NCBI GenBank assembly: GCA_947632005.1
Contig: CANRNU010000006.1
Location: 1 to 64,000 of the forward strand
Direction: 5' to 3'
Length of the DNA stretch: 64,000 nucleotides
DNA from: an uncultured Oscillospiraceae bacterium
GTDB lineage: Bacteria; Bacillota; Clostridia; Oscillospirales; Oscillospiraceae
Of the stretch, positions 19,420 to 28,716 are shown in pieces (the stretch's first letter is position 1; the number at the start of each line of letters is the position of its first letter). Under the pieces are notes generated by a model. It did no database searches and had not been told where the DNA came from. It worked only from the letters and a program-made list of their open reading frames with translations. The position numbers were made by a program, and so were the translations under genes.

Positions 19420-19625
19420 CCCGGGCCGTCCCCCGTTTCCGGTAGGCCATGGGCGTCATGCCGTATTTCTCCCGGAACTGTCTTGTGAAATAGCTGCCGG
19501 AGGCAGACCCGCACGTCCCGGCGATCTCCGTGACAGACCGGCCAGTCGTCAGCAGCCGCCGGGCGGCGGACGTCTCCCTGCGGACAGCGTTCCTCCCGGG
19601 CGCGGCGGTATGCGCCCTCCGTGCC
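19420..19625 (-). pseudogene. Truncated AraC-family regulator remnant (C-terminal HTH)
   Basis: Minus-strand frame reads NAVRRETSAARRLLTTGRSVTEIAGTCGSASGSYFTRQFREKYGMTPMAYRKR; no N-terminal domain. Confidence 0.75.
19562..19625 (+). repeat. 64-bp near-identical copy of MFS 3' end (17772-17835)
   Basis: ggcggcggacgtctccctgcggacagcgttcctcc..., about 3 mismatches in 64. Confidence 0.9.
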
Positions 19626-19700
19626 CGGGCCCTGGCGCTCCGGTGCCGGCAGTATTTTTGATAAGCGCGCCTCCCTCACGCGAGGGAGGCGCACATTATT

Positions 19701-19752
19701 GAAAGGCCCCCTTGTGTAAAGGGGGCTGTCAGCGAAGCTGACTGAGGGATTG
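19701..19752 (+). repeat. Palindromic intergenic repeat copy A
   Basis: GGCCCCCTTGTGTAAAGGGGGCTGTCAGCGAAGCTGACTGAGGGATTG. Confidence 0.85.
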
Positions 19753-20097
19753 TTTTACCATCCGATCTATGTATTCGCAAACGCCGTCAAAGTTCTGACC
19801 TATCTCATTATTGGGTATTCTTACGACCGTCAGACCATATCCGGCCAAAAAGCCCGCTCTGGCAGCATCTTTCGCTATGGCGTTCGGCTCAAAATGCTGG
19901 GAACCATCCAATTCGATGACCAGCTTCGCCTGGGCGCAGTAAAAGTCAACGATATATCTTCCCAAGACTTTCTGCCTTGAAAAAGGGATGGGATATCCCC
20001 GAAGGAAATCATACCAGAGGCGCCGCTCTTCTCTCGTCATGTTCCGGCGCAGCTCCCGGGCCCTTGACGTGAGCGCTTTGTTATGCTTCCGCTCCAT
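19729..20097 (-). CDS. DUF559 endonuclease-domain protein (Vsr-like fold)
   Basis: LRRNMTREERRLWYDFLRGYPIPFSRQKVLGRYIVDFYCAQAKLVIELDGSQH. Confidence 0.92.
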   Translation of the reverse strand: MERKHNKALTSRARELRRNMTREERRLWYDFLRGYPIPFSRQKVLGRYIVDFYCAQAKLVIELDGSQHFEPNAIAKDAARAGFLAGYGLTVVRIPNNEIGQNFDGVCEYIDRMVKQSLSQLR

Positions 20098-20116
20098 AAC
20101 ATCCTCTCCGCCGTTA

Positions 20117-20170
20117 CAATCCCTCAGTCAGCGCTTCGCGCTGCCAGCTCCCTTTGCACAAGGGAGCCAT
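20117..20170 (-). repeat. Palindromic intergenic repeat copy B (inverted relative to A)
   Basis: Reverse complement reads GGCTCCCTTGTGCAAAGGGAGCTGGCAGCGCGAAGCGCTGACTGAGGGATTG. Confidence 0.85.
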
Positions 20171-20249
20171 AAGCGGTGCGCCTCCGGCGCGGTAAACACC
20201 GCTGTGCCGTGTTCATTATACACGCCGCCTCCCCGTCTGTAAAGCGCGC

Positions 20250-20290
20250 GAAAAGGCCGCGCAGGATGTTCCCGCGCGGCCTTTGCCGTT
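20250..20290. terminator. Intrinsic terminator of pnp
   Basis: AAAGGCCGCGC...GCGCGGCCTTT. Confidence 0.8.
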
Positions 20291-20295
20291 GTTTT

Positions 20296-22470
20296 TTACT
20301 CCGCGTCGGGCCTGTCGATGGGCAGGCCGGCCTGCTGGCGCTCTTTGATGGCGTCTTTGCGGCTGAGGTTGACGCGGCCCCGGTCGTCGATCTCGCTGAC
20401 CTTGACCCAGGTCCAGTCGCCTACGTTCAGCACGTCCTCCACCTTCTCGGTGCGCTTGAACTCCAGGTCCTTGATGTGGACCATGCCGTCCTTGCCGGGG
20501 ACCAGCTCGATGAACGCGCCGATGGGGATGATGCGCACGCACTTGCCGTAATAGAGCTGTCCCACCTCGGGCACGAAGACGATGTTGTCGATGGTCTTCT
20601 TGGCGGCCCGGCAGGCCTCGATGTCCTCGGAGGCGATATAGATGGTGCCGTCGTCCTCGATGTCGATCTTGCAGCCGGTGTCGGCCTGGATCTTCTGGAT
20701 GACCTTGCCGCCGGAGCCGATGACCTCGCGGATCTTATCCGGGTCGATGGTCATCTTGATCATCTTGGGGGCGGAGGCGGCCAGCTCATGGCGCGGCTCG
20801 CTGATGACGGGCAGCATGATCTCGTCCAGGATCTGCAGCCGGGCCTCGTGGGTCATCTCAAAGGCCTTCTTGACGATCTCATGCTTCAGGCCGTCGTTCT
20901 TCAGATCCATCTGGATGGCGGTGATGCCCTTCTTGGTACCGGCCACCTTGAAGTCCATCTCCCCGTGGAAGTCCTCCACGCCCTGGATGTCGATGAAGGT
21001 GGTGAAGTCGTCGCCGTCCTGGATGAGGCCGCAGCTGATGCCGGCCACGGGGGCCTTGATGGGCACGCCGGCGGCCATGAGGCTCAGGGTGGTGCCGCAG
21101 ATGGAGCCCTGGGAGGTGGAGCCGTTGGACGAGAGCACCTCGCTGACCACGCGGATGGCATAGGGGAAGTCCTCGACCGGCGGGATGACCGCCTCCAGGG
21201 CCTTCTCCACCAGGGCGCCGTGGCCCTGCTCCCGGCGGCTCACAGACCGGCTGGCGCGGGCCTCGCCGGTGGAGTAGCTGGGCATGTTGTAGTGGTGCAT
21301 GAACCGCTTCTCGTCCTCTTCCCAGATGGTGTCCAGCTTCTGGGCGGCGGAGAGGGTGTTCAGGGTGGTGATGGACAGCACCTGGGTCTGGCCGCGGGTG
21401 AACAGGGCGGAGCCGTGGACCCCGGGGATCACGTCGATCTGGCTGTCCAGGGGACGGATCTCATTCATGGCCCGGCCGTCCACGCGCTTGCCGGCCAGCA
21501 GCCACTTCTTCACGACCTTCTTCTGCAGCTTGTAGAGGATCTCGTCCATGTAGTTCATCATGTCGGGATGCTCTTCGCCGTACTTTTCCTGCATGGCGGT
21601 GACCCACTCGTTGACCCGGGCCTCCCGGACGTTCTTGTCGTCGGTGTCCATGCAGTGCTCCATGCCCTCGAACTCGTTGGCCACCAGCGTCTCGAACAGC
21701 TCGTCGTCGAAGGCGGCGTGCTCGTACTCGAACTTGGGCTTGCCCACCTCGGCCACCATCTGGTCGATCAGGTCCAGCACGCCCTGGAGCTTTTCGTGGG
21801 CCTGGACGATGCCCTCATACATGACGTCGTCGGGGATCTCCTTGGCCTCGGCCTCGATCATGACGATCTTCTTGTGGGTGGCGGCCACGGTGACGGTCAT
21901 CTGGTTGACTTCCTTCTCGGCGTGGGTGGGGTTGAAGAGGTACTTCTCCCCGTCCCAGCCCAGCACGATGCCGGCGATGGGGCCGTTGAAGGGCACGTCG
22001 GAGATGGACACGGCGGCGGCCGCGCCGATCATGGCGGTGATCTCGGGAGAGCAGTCCCGGTCCACGTTCATGACCTCGCAGGCGATGACCACGTCATTGC
22101 GCAGGTCGGAGGGGAACAGGGGACGCATGGGCCGGTCGATGAGACGGCTGGCCAGCACCGCGGGCAGAGAGGGGCGGCCCTCCCGGCGCAGGAAGGAGCC
22201 GGGGATGCGGCCCACGGCGTAGAGCTTCTCGTTGAAGTCCACGGCGAGAGGGAAATAGTCGATGCCGTCCTTGGGCCGGGCGGAGGCGGTGACGGTGCAC
22301 AGGACCGTGGTCTGGCCGTACTGGACCAGCACGGAGGCGTTGCACAGCTCCGCCATCCGGCCCACCTCCATCTTCAGGGGCCGGCCGCAGAAGTCCATCT
22401 CCCAGCGGTGGAGATTGTCGAATGTCTTGTGTTTGATGATCATTTGTTCTTTCCTTTCATTCCATACCAA
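20296..22470 (-). CDS. pnp: Polyribonucleotide nucleotidyltransferase
   Basis: RNase PH repeats, GSGGKVIQKIQADTGCKIDIEDDG KH domain, S1 domain; likely start slightly inside the ORF. Confidence 0.97.
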   Translation of the reverse strand: MVWNERKEQMIIKHKTFDNLHRWEMDFCGRPLKMEVGRMAELCNASVLVQYGQTTVLCTVTASARPKDGIDYFPLAVDFNEKLYAVGRIPGSFLRREGRPSLPAVLASRLIDRPMRPLFPSDLRNDVVIACEVMNVDRDCSPEITAMIGAAAAVSISDVPFNGPIAGIVLGWDGEKYLFNPTHAEKEVNQMTVTVAATHKKIVMIEAEAKEIPDDVMYEGIVQAHEKLQGVLDLIDQMVAEVGKPKFEYEHAAFDDELFETLVANEFEGMEHCMDTDDKNVREARVNEWVTAMQEKYGEEHPDMMNYMDEILYKLQKKVVKKWLLAGKRVDGRAMNEIRPLDSQIDVIPGVHGSALFTRGQTQVLSITTLNTLSAAQKLDTIWEEDEKRFMHHYNMPSYSTGEARASRSVSRREQGHGALVEKALEAVIPPVEDFPYAIRVVSEVLSSNGSTSQGSICGTTLSLMAAGVPIKAPVAGISCGLIQDGDDFTTFIDIQGVEDFHGEMDFKVAGTKKGITAIQMDLKNDGLKHEIVKKAFEMTHEARLQILDEIMLPVISEPRHELAASAPKMIKMTIDPDKIREVIGSGGKVIQKIQADTGCKIDIEDDGTIYIASEDIEACRAAKKTIDNIVFVPEVGQLYYGKCVRIIPIGAFIELVPGKDGMVHIKDLEFKRTEKVEDVLNVGDWTWVKVSEIDDRGRVNLSRKDAIKERQQAGLPIDRPDAE

Positions 22471-22539
22471 ATTCTATCCAGGAAACCCGCCGGGGCGGGT
22501 AACTTTCAGTAAACTATCGCCGCCAAGCGATACATGATT

Positions 22540-22597
22540 GAAGGCTCCCTTGTGCAAAGGGAGCTGGCTCCGGCGATAGCCGGAGACTGAGGGATCG
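22540..22597 (+). repeat. Palindromic intergenic repeat copy C
   Basis: GAAGGCTCCCTTGTGCAAAGGGAGCTGGCTCCGGCGATAGCCGGAGACTGAGGGATCG. Confidence 0.85.
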
Positions 22598-22630
22598 TTG
22601 CCGGACCGGAGGTTGCCTCAACACTGGCAA

Positions 22631-22685
22631 CAACCCCTCCGCCTCGCTATCGCTCGGCACCTCCCCTTGCACAGGGGAGGCGTCC
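22631..22685 (-). repeat. Palindromic intergenic repeat copy D (inverted relative to C)
   Basis: caacccctccgcc...ggcacctccccttgcacaggggaggcgtcc. Confidence 0.75.
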
Positions 22686-22704
22686 AAAGCGGTAGGAAAT
22701 CAAA

Positions 22705-22745
22705 AATGAGTGGGACAGTATGAACTTGTCCCACTCAAAAATCCT
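22705..22745 (-). terminator. Intrinsic terminator of rpsO
   Basis: GAGTGGGACA...TGTCCCACTC flanked by T-rich on the minus strand. Confidence 0.8.
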
Positions 22746-22773
22746 TCATAACCCTCAGTGCAAGTAACGAAAC

Positions 22774-23040
22774 TTACTTACGGATGCCAAGCTTGGCGAT
22801 GATGGCGCGGTAGCGCTCGATGTCGTTCTTGGCCACATAGTCCAGCAGACGGCGGCGCTTGCCGATCATCTTGAACAGGCCCATACGGCTGTGATTGTCC
22901 TTCTTGTGCACCTTCAGGTGCTCGGTGAGCTGATTGATGCGCTCGGTGAGGATGGCGATCTGGACTTCCGGAGAACCGGTGTCGCCCTCATGGGTCTTGT
23001 TGTTTTCGATGATAGCGGTCTTCTGTTCCTTGGTGATCAT
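22774..23040 (-). CDS. rpsO: 30S ribosomal protein S15
   Basis: [53 protein letters not shown]. Confidence 0.98.
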   Translation of the reverse strand: MITKEQKTAIIENNKTHEGDTGSPEVQIAILTERINQLTEHLKVHKKDNHSRMGLFKMIGKRRRLLDYVAKNDIERYRAIIAKLGIRK

Positions 23041-23235
23041 GGTCTTTGCCCTTCCTTTCGGTTTTACTAGACCCTGCGTCTGAGTGGGGGGCTGCGCCCC
23101 GGACCAAGTGCGCGGGTTTTTCCAAGCTCTGGTACTATATCATACATTATCCCGTTTGTCAAAAAATATTTGCAAAAGGACACAAAAACGCCGCCTCCCT
23201 CAGGAAAGCGGCGCTTTTGGGGGCAAACCGGCAGT

Positions 23236-24090
23236 TCACCGTCTGCCCAGGGCGAACTTGCCCGCCCGCATGGAGGCGATGACGCCCCCGTCGATGAGAA
23301 GGTCCGTGCCGGTGATGAACCCGGCGTCCGGCCCCAGCAGAAACACCCCCGCCGCCGCGATCTCGTCAATGGTGCCCGTGCGCCGGGCCGGGGAGGCGTC
23401 GATCATGCCCTGGTAGGTGTTGCCGGGGGCGTTGAACTCATCATAAGCCAGGGGCGTAACGATGATGCCGGGGCTCAGGGTATTGATACGGGCCCGCCGT
23501 TCGCCCCAGGTGGTGGCGGCCGCCGCCTGGACCCGGAGCTGGTTGGCCCGCTTGGCCACGATGTAGGCCGCGCCGGAAGAGGCCGTCTTGCTCCCGTCCA
23601 GGCAGGGCAGCTTGGCCAGCTCCGCCGCGGGCGTCATGGCCAGGGCCTGCTCGTCCTCCTTTGTCAGCGCCGAGGGCATATACCCGGTCTGGCTGGCCAC
23701 CACCAGGCCCGCGCCGCCGGGGGCCATCACCGCGCCGAAGGCGTCGATGGCGTATGCGGTGCCGATCAGGTCCAAAGCGATGATGTGTTCCGGCTTGGCC
23801 TGACTGGGAGAGGCCCCCGCCGTCATAACAAACACCTTGACCGGCCCCAGGGACGCAGCCTTCTCCGCAAAGGCTTTCAGGGAAGCCGGGTCGCAGGCGT
23901 CCACAATGTAGGTCTGCACGTCATAGCCGCTGTACTGAAAATCATGGCTCACCCGCTCCAGGGCCTTTTCGCTGATGTCGCCCAGGAGTATCCTTTTGCC
24001 CGCCGCCACCCGCCGAAGGATGGCGGTGCCCATGGCCCCCGCGCCCAGCAGGACCACCACATCTTTGTTCTCGTTCCGATCCAGGATCAT
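23236..24090 (-). CDS. SDR-family oxidoreductase
   Basis: Rossmann VVLLGAGAMGTAILRRVA; SSGAAYIVAKRANQ; TGTDLLIDGGVIAS. Confidence 0.88.
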   Translation of the reverse strand: MILDRNENKDVVVLLGAGAMGTAILRRVAAGKRILLGDISEKALERVSHDFQYSGYDVQTYIVDACDPASLKAFAEKAASLGPVKVFVMTAGASPSQAKPEHIIALDLIGTAYAIDAFGAVMAPGGAGLVVASQTGYMPSALTKEDEQALAMTPAAELAKLPCLDGSKTASSGAAYIVAKRANQLRVQAAAATTWGERRARINTLSPGIIVTPLAYDEFNAPGNTYQGMIDASPARRTGTIDEIAAAGVFLLGPDAGFITGTDLLIDGGVIASMRAGKFALGRR

Positions 24091-24203
24091 AGTCGCGCCC
24101 TCCTTGTTGTCCTTGACAAGACCAGTATAGCATTGTAGAATCAATAAAGCTAAACGAAGTATTAGATAATTAATCGAAAATACTGATTATACGGGTGAAC
24201 GGC

Positions 24204-25100
24204 ATGACCACAAAAGATATGGATGCCATCCTGGAGGTGGCCCAGACCCACAATTTCAACCGGGCAGCGGAGAATCTCTTTATGGCCCAGTCCACCCTCA
24301 GCTACCACATCAAGGCGGTAGAGGACGAGCTGGGCTTTGCCATCTTCGTCCGCTCTGGCAAGGGCGCGGCCCTGACGCCCGCCGGGGAGCAGTTTTGCGT
24401 CACGCTGCGAAACGTCCGCCAGGAGCTGAAAAACGCCGTGGAACAGGCCCAGAACTTCAGCGCCCGGTACGCGGAGAACATCTCCATCGGCATGCCTGTC
24501 CGCTCGGCCATCTATGACCTGCCTCGGCTCATGCGCCGGTTCGCCCAGCTCCACCCGGCGGTCTCCGTCACGCCGGTCTACTCCTACGCCAGCTCCATCG
24601 ACCAGTTTTTGAAGGGGGAAACGGACATCCTCTTTGCACTGGAGACCAGCGTCCGGCATATCTCCGATATTCGGATCGAACCATTTTACGAAAGCCCCAT
24701 CTATCTTCTCACCCTGCCCGGCGACCCCCTGGCGCAAAAGGCGCGTGTCACAGCGGAGGACCTGACAGGCCGGACGCTGATGATCGGCGGCGGCTCCCCG
24801 CCTGCTCTGAAAAAGGTGCAGCAGCGGATCATCGCCGGGGGCCGTGTGAACTACTTCAACAGCGCCGACCATGAGACCACGCTGACCAACGTGGCGGCGG
24901 AGAAGGGTGTGTGCCTCTCGCCGGGGTTTCTCAACGACCACAACCCCGAATTTGCCTGGACGCCCTTTGACTGCCGGGAGACCATATCCTGCGTGCTCTG
25001 CACCCACCGGGAGGACCAGCGCCCCATCGTCCGGGAGTTCGTGGCCCTCCTGCGGGAGCACTACGCCGACACGGGACAGCAGAAAGGCCGTGCTCTCTGA
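24204..25100 (+). CDS. LysR-family transcriptional regulator
   Basis: MTTKDMDAILEVAQTHNFNRAAENLFMAQSTLSYHIKAVEDELG; divergent from the SDR gene. Confidence 0.92.
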   Translation: MTTKDMDAILEVAQTHNFNRAAENLFMAQSTLSYHIKAVEDELGFAIFVRSGKGAALTPAGEQFCVTLRNVRQELKNAVEQAQNFSARYAENISIGMPVRSAIYDLPRLMRRFAQLHPAVSVTPVYSYASSIDQFLKGETDILFALETSVRHISDIRIEPFYESPIYLLTLPGDPLAQKARVTAEDLTGRTLMIGGGSPPALKKVQQRIIAGGRVNYFNSADHETTLTNVAAEKGVCLSPGFLNDHNPEFAWTPFDCRETISCVLCTHREDQRPIVREFVALLREHYADTGQQKGRAL

Positions 25101-25117
25101 CAGAGCACGGCCTTTAG
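25082..25117 (+). terminator. Intrinsic terminator of lysR gene
   Basis: AAAGGCCGTGCTCT-CTGAC-AGAGCACGGCCTTT. Confidence 0.85.
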
Positions 25118-25209
25118 CTTATTCATTTCACTTCCGGACCTGGCTCTTCATGGGCTTTTTTGGCAGGAAAGCGGGCCCGGGCCTCTTGTCCGGAGGAGGC
25201 CGGAGAAAC

Positions 25210-26196
25210 TCAGAGCACAGACTCTCTGTGATAATCTGTCACATCGCTGCCCAATTTCTCGTATAATTCCTTCACTCTGATCTCTTGATTCCGGACCGCT
25301 TTCAGCTCGCGGTCCGTTACGCCTATAAACTCAACAAAACACACCTTGCCATTGGGGGTGTCGATCTCGTGGAATTTATCGTCCGGCACAGTGATGAAAC
25401 CGGTGATATTGGACCTTCTGTTGCAGTCTATCCCCTCCGACTGGCCCGTATACAAGCTCTCATAGACATGGAACAGCTCGCCATTCGTGAACGTGATCCG
25501 GGCGATCGACTGCAATATCCCGCAGACGCATCTTATCTCATCTTCCTCGTTCTCATAGGCGTCTTTTTTCAGCTTAAAGGTAAATTCCATGCCATAGCCG
25601 CTGATCTCCGGGATGTCCGACTCCTTGTCGTACAATTCGGATAAACCATAGGTCACGAAATGCCAATAGCTGCCGCCGTCATACACGCTGATCCCGTCCA
25701 GGGGCTGATCTCCCCCAAACCGCCAGTTGATAAGAGTGCCGTAATGCTTCGGGTCCTCCTGATGGGGATATACCCTGTCGCATTCCTCTGTTATCGCGTC
25801 CCATCCCGGCGCATCGTCCTCCGGCGGCTCCTGCTGAAGCTGGAGCATTTCCGCCAGCGACAATCCTTTTATCAGGATCGCGTCGTCCCTCTCGTCGATC
25901 TTCTGCTCCTGCAAGCGTGCCAAGGCGGCGAAATACTCCTGTTCAAATAAGACTTCCCCCTTCGTCGTGCTGAAAAACACGATCTTCCACTGTCTCACCG
26001 GTCTCCCGTCAACTTGATATTGATTTTGCGGCGCTTTGAAAAGGACAGTGTCTGTCCCCTCCGTTAACGCGACGGCGCCGAAGGGCTCTCCCTGGGGGTC
26101 CACATAAAACTTTGGCACGGCGGTATAGGCTTGTGCCCAGACAGCGGACGCTGCATCTGCTTCGTTTTTCTTCCTGAACTTTTCAAACAGTCCCAT
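25210..26196 (-). CDS. SUFU (suppressor-of-fused) domain protein
   Basis: DQPLDGISVYDGGSYWHFVTYGLSELYDKESDIPEISGYGMEFTFKL is a SUFU signature. Confidence 0.85.
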   Translation of the reverse strand: MGLFEKFRKKNEADAASAVWAQAYTAVPKFYVDPQGEPFGAVALTEGTDTVLFKAPQNQYQVDGRPVRQWKIVFFSTTKGEVLFEQEYFAALARLQEQKIDERDDAILIKGLSLAEMLQLQQEPPEDDAPGWDAITEECDRVYPHQEDPKHYGTLINWRFGGDQPLDGISVYDGGSYWHFVTYGLSELYDKESDIPEISGYGMEFTFKLKKDAYENEEDEIRCVCGILQSIARITFTNGELFHVYESLYTGQSEGIDCNRRSNITGFITVPDDKFHEIDTPNGKVCFVEFIGVTDRELKAVRNQEIRVKELYEKLGSDVTDYHRESVL

Positions 26197-26416
26197 CGTT
26201 GTCCCCTCCGCCGGCCAAAGCCGGACCGCAAGGACCCGGAGCCATACTCAAAACGCGCTTTCTCATGTTGTTCCTTTCCTTTCTTTTGTTCCGGCAGTCG
26301 GACCCGGGACGGGGCATTCCCGCCCCGGGTCTTTCCGCCGAGACAACGCAAAAGCGGCGCAGGGGTTCTCCCCTACACCGCGAAAGGACACAACACCGCC
26401 CGTTCCACCTTTCCCC

Positions 26417-26445
26417 TTGTAAAAATCAGGGGGAGCGGGTATAAT
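26417..26445 (+). promoter_or_regulatory. Sigma70-type promoter of candidate ncRNA
   Basis: TTGTAA-17 bp-TATAAT, no downstream same-strand gene. Confidence 0.7.
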
Positions 26446-26451
26446 GAGGCG

Positions 26452-26595
26452 TGGCGCAGTGATTCTGCTGTGTGGGAGGGCTCTTCTCCTGCATAGGGCC
26501 GCGGGGTGTTGCGAGCGCCCCGCGGCCTGCCTTTGGATGTCTCGCAAGGCCATTATAGCGCGGTACGCCTTATGGCGCAAGAGATTTTTTCATAT
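26452..26595 (+). ncRNA. Candidate structured ncRNA with pseudoknot
   Basis: Strong promoter; 10-bp stem GGCCGCGGGG/CCCCGCGGCC whose loop TTGCGAG complements downstream CTCGCAA; ends near a T6 tract. Confidence 0.5.
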
Positions 26596-26599
26596 CGAA

Positions 26600-26637
26600 G
26601 GAACAAGGACGCGGCTTGACCGCGTCCTTGTCATTTT
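26600..26637. terminator. Intrinsic terminator (typA and/or ncRNA)
   Basis: AAGGACGCGG-CTTGA-CCGCGTCCTT. Confidence 0.8.
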
Positions 26638-28448
26638 CATTTCCGGAACTGGCTCTTCATGCGCTTTTCGTGGTTGAGGATGCTCTTGCGCAGGCGCAGA
26701 TGCTCCGGGGTGACCTCCAGAAGTTCATCGTCCGCCATGAACTCCAGACACTGCTCCAGGCTCATCTGCTTGGGCGGGATGAGGCGCAGGGCCTCGTCGG
26801 AGCCGGAGGCACGGGTGTTGGTCAAGTGCTTGGACCGGCACACGTTCACCACGATGTCCTCTTTCTTGGGGCTCTCCCCCACGATCATGCCGGCGTACAC
26901 CGCCGTGCCGGGGCCGATGAACAAAGCGCCCCGGTCCTGGGCGTTCCACAGGCCGTAGGCCACCGCCTCCCCGGTCTCAAAGGCGATGAGGGACCCGGTG
27001 TTGCGCCGCTTCACCTCCCCCTTGATGGGGGCGTAGGAGTCGAACACCGAGGCCATGATGCCCTCGCCCCGGGTGTCGGTCAAAAACTCGCTCCGGTAGC
27101 CGAACAGGCCCCGGGTCGGCACCAAAAATTCCAGCTTCATCCGGTCCCCGATGGGAGTCATCTCGATGAACTCGCCCTTTCTCTGGCCCAGCTTCTCCAT
27201 AACGGAGCCCATGCACTCCCCAGGCACGTCCAGCACCACCCGCTCCATGGGCTCGCACTGTTTGCCGTCGATGGTCTTGTAGAGCACCCGGGCCGGGGAC
27301 ACCTGGAACTCATACCCCTCCCGGCGCATGGTCTCGATGAGAATGGAAAGATGCATCTCCCCCCGGCCGGCCACATTAAAGGCGTCGGTGGAGTCCGTCT
27401 CCGTCACCCGCAGGGACACGTCCTTCAAGGTCTCCTGCTCCAGGCGCTGACGGATGTTCCGGCTGGTGACCCAGCGGCCCTCCCGGCCGGCGTAGGGGCT
27501 GTCGTTCACCGAGAAGGTCATCTCGATGGTGGGGGCGGATATCTTCACGAAGGGCAGGGGCTCCGGGGCCTCCGGGGCGCAGATGGTGTCCCCGATGGTC
27601 ACGTCCCCGATGCCGCTCATGGCGATGATGCTGCCCGCCTCCGCCACCGTCACCGGCTGGCGGCCCAAGGGCTCATACTCATACATGCTCACGGCCTTGG
27701 CCTTGCGGACAGGCCGCTCGTTGTGGTAGTCGCAGACCACGATCTCCTGGTTCTGGGTCACTCGGCCCCGCTCGATGCGACCGATGGCGATACGACCCAC
27801 ATATTCGTTATAGTCCAGGGAACTGACCAGCATCTGGAAGGGCTCGTCCACGGGCCGCTCCGGGGCGGGGATATAGTTCACGATGGCCTCAAACAGCGGC
27901 GTCAGGTCCGTGCCGGCCTCGTCGGGGCTGACGGAGCAGGTGCCCTGCCGGGCGGAGGCGAAGAGCATGGGACTGTCCAGCTGCTCGTCGGTGCAGCCCA
28001 GGTCCATGAGAAGCTCCAGTATCTCGTCGATGACCTCATAGATGCGCTGGTCAGGCCGGTCTATCTTGTTGACCACCACGATGACCTTGTGGCCCAGCTG
28101 CAGGGCGTGCTCCAGCACGAACCGGGTCTGGGGCATGGGTCCCTCGGCGGCGTCCACCAGCAGCAGCACGCCGTTGACCATCTTCAAAATGCGCTCCACC
28201 TCGCCGCCGAAATCGGCGTGGCCCGGGGTGTCCACGATGTTGATCTTGGTGTCCTTGTAGTGGATGGCGGTGTTCTTGGCCAGGATGGTGATGCCCCGCT
28301 CCCGCTCCAGGTCGCCGGAGTCCATGATCCGCTCCTGGACCTGCTGGTTCACCCGGAAGGCTCCGGACTGGCGGAGCATGGCGTCCACCAAGGTGGTCTT
28401 GCCATGATCCACGTGGGCGATGATGGCGATGTTGCGCAGATCTTGCAT
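26637..28448 (-). CDS. typA: Ribosome-associated GTPase TypA/BipA
   Basis: [38 protein letters not shown]; full-length. Confidence 0.97.
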   Translation of the reverse strand: MQDLRNIAIIAHVDHGKTTLVDAMLRQSGAFRVNQQVQERIMDSGDLERERGITILAKNTAIHYKDTKINIVDTPGHADFGGEVERILKMVNGVLLLVDAAEGPMPQTRFVLEHALQLGHKVIVVVNKIDRPDQRIYEVIDEILELLMDLGCTDEQLDSPMLFASARQGTCSVSPDEAGTDLTPLFEAIVNYIPAPERPVDEPFQMLVSSLDYNEYVGRIAIGRIERGRVTQNQEIVVCDYHNERPVRKAKAVSMYEYEPLGRQPVTVAEAGSIIAMSGIGDVTIGDTICAPEAPEPLPFVKISAPTIEMTFSVNDSPYAGREGRWVTSRNIRQRLEQETLKDVSLRVTETDSTDAFNVAGRGEMHLSILIETMRREGYEFQVSPARVLYKTIDGKQCEPMERVVLDVPGECMGSVMEKLGQRKGEFIEMTPIGDRMKLEFLVPTRGLFGYRSEFLTDTRGEGIMASVFDSYAPIKGEVKRRNTGSLIAFETGEAVAYGLWNAQDRGALFIGPGTAVYAGMIVGESPKKEDIVVNVCRSKHLTNTRASGSDEALRLIPPKQMSLEQCLEFMADDELLEVTPEHLRLRKSILNHEKRMKSQFRK

Positions 28449-28689
28449 GAAACTGTCACTCTCTTCTCTGTATTAACGCAAGTTGGGATTATATCACGGG
28501 AGGGGCCTCTTTGCAATCGTCACCAAGCACAAAAATGCCCTCAAACCACGGTCTCCGGACATTTTCCTGTCCCATCCCGCCGCCGGGGCCGCTTTTGCGG
28601 CGCCGCGCACGGCGGACGGACAGAGAAGACCGGGCATTTTCTATCCGGAGGGGTCTTCTCAAAAACGGTCAACGGATATATCATGCTCC

Positions 28690-28703
28690 TGACCGACCGG
28701 TCA
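28690..28703. promoter_or_regulatory. Putative TetR operator
   Basis: TGACC-GACC-GGTCA dyad directly upstream of the tetR RBS. Confidence 0.5.
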
Positions 28704-28716
28704 GCGGAGGTGCGTC

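Noticed and set aside
20176-22512. 778-aa plus-strand ORF
   Set aside because: Antisense to pnp.
26444-26677. 77-aa ORF inside the candidate ncRNA
   Set aside because: No RBS, composition explained by hairpin sequence.
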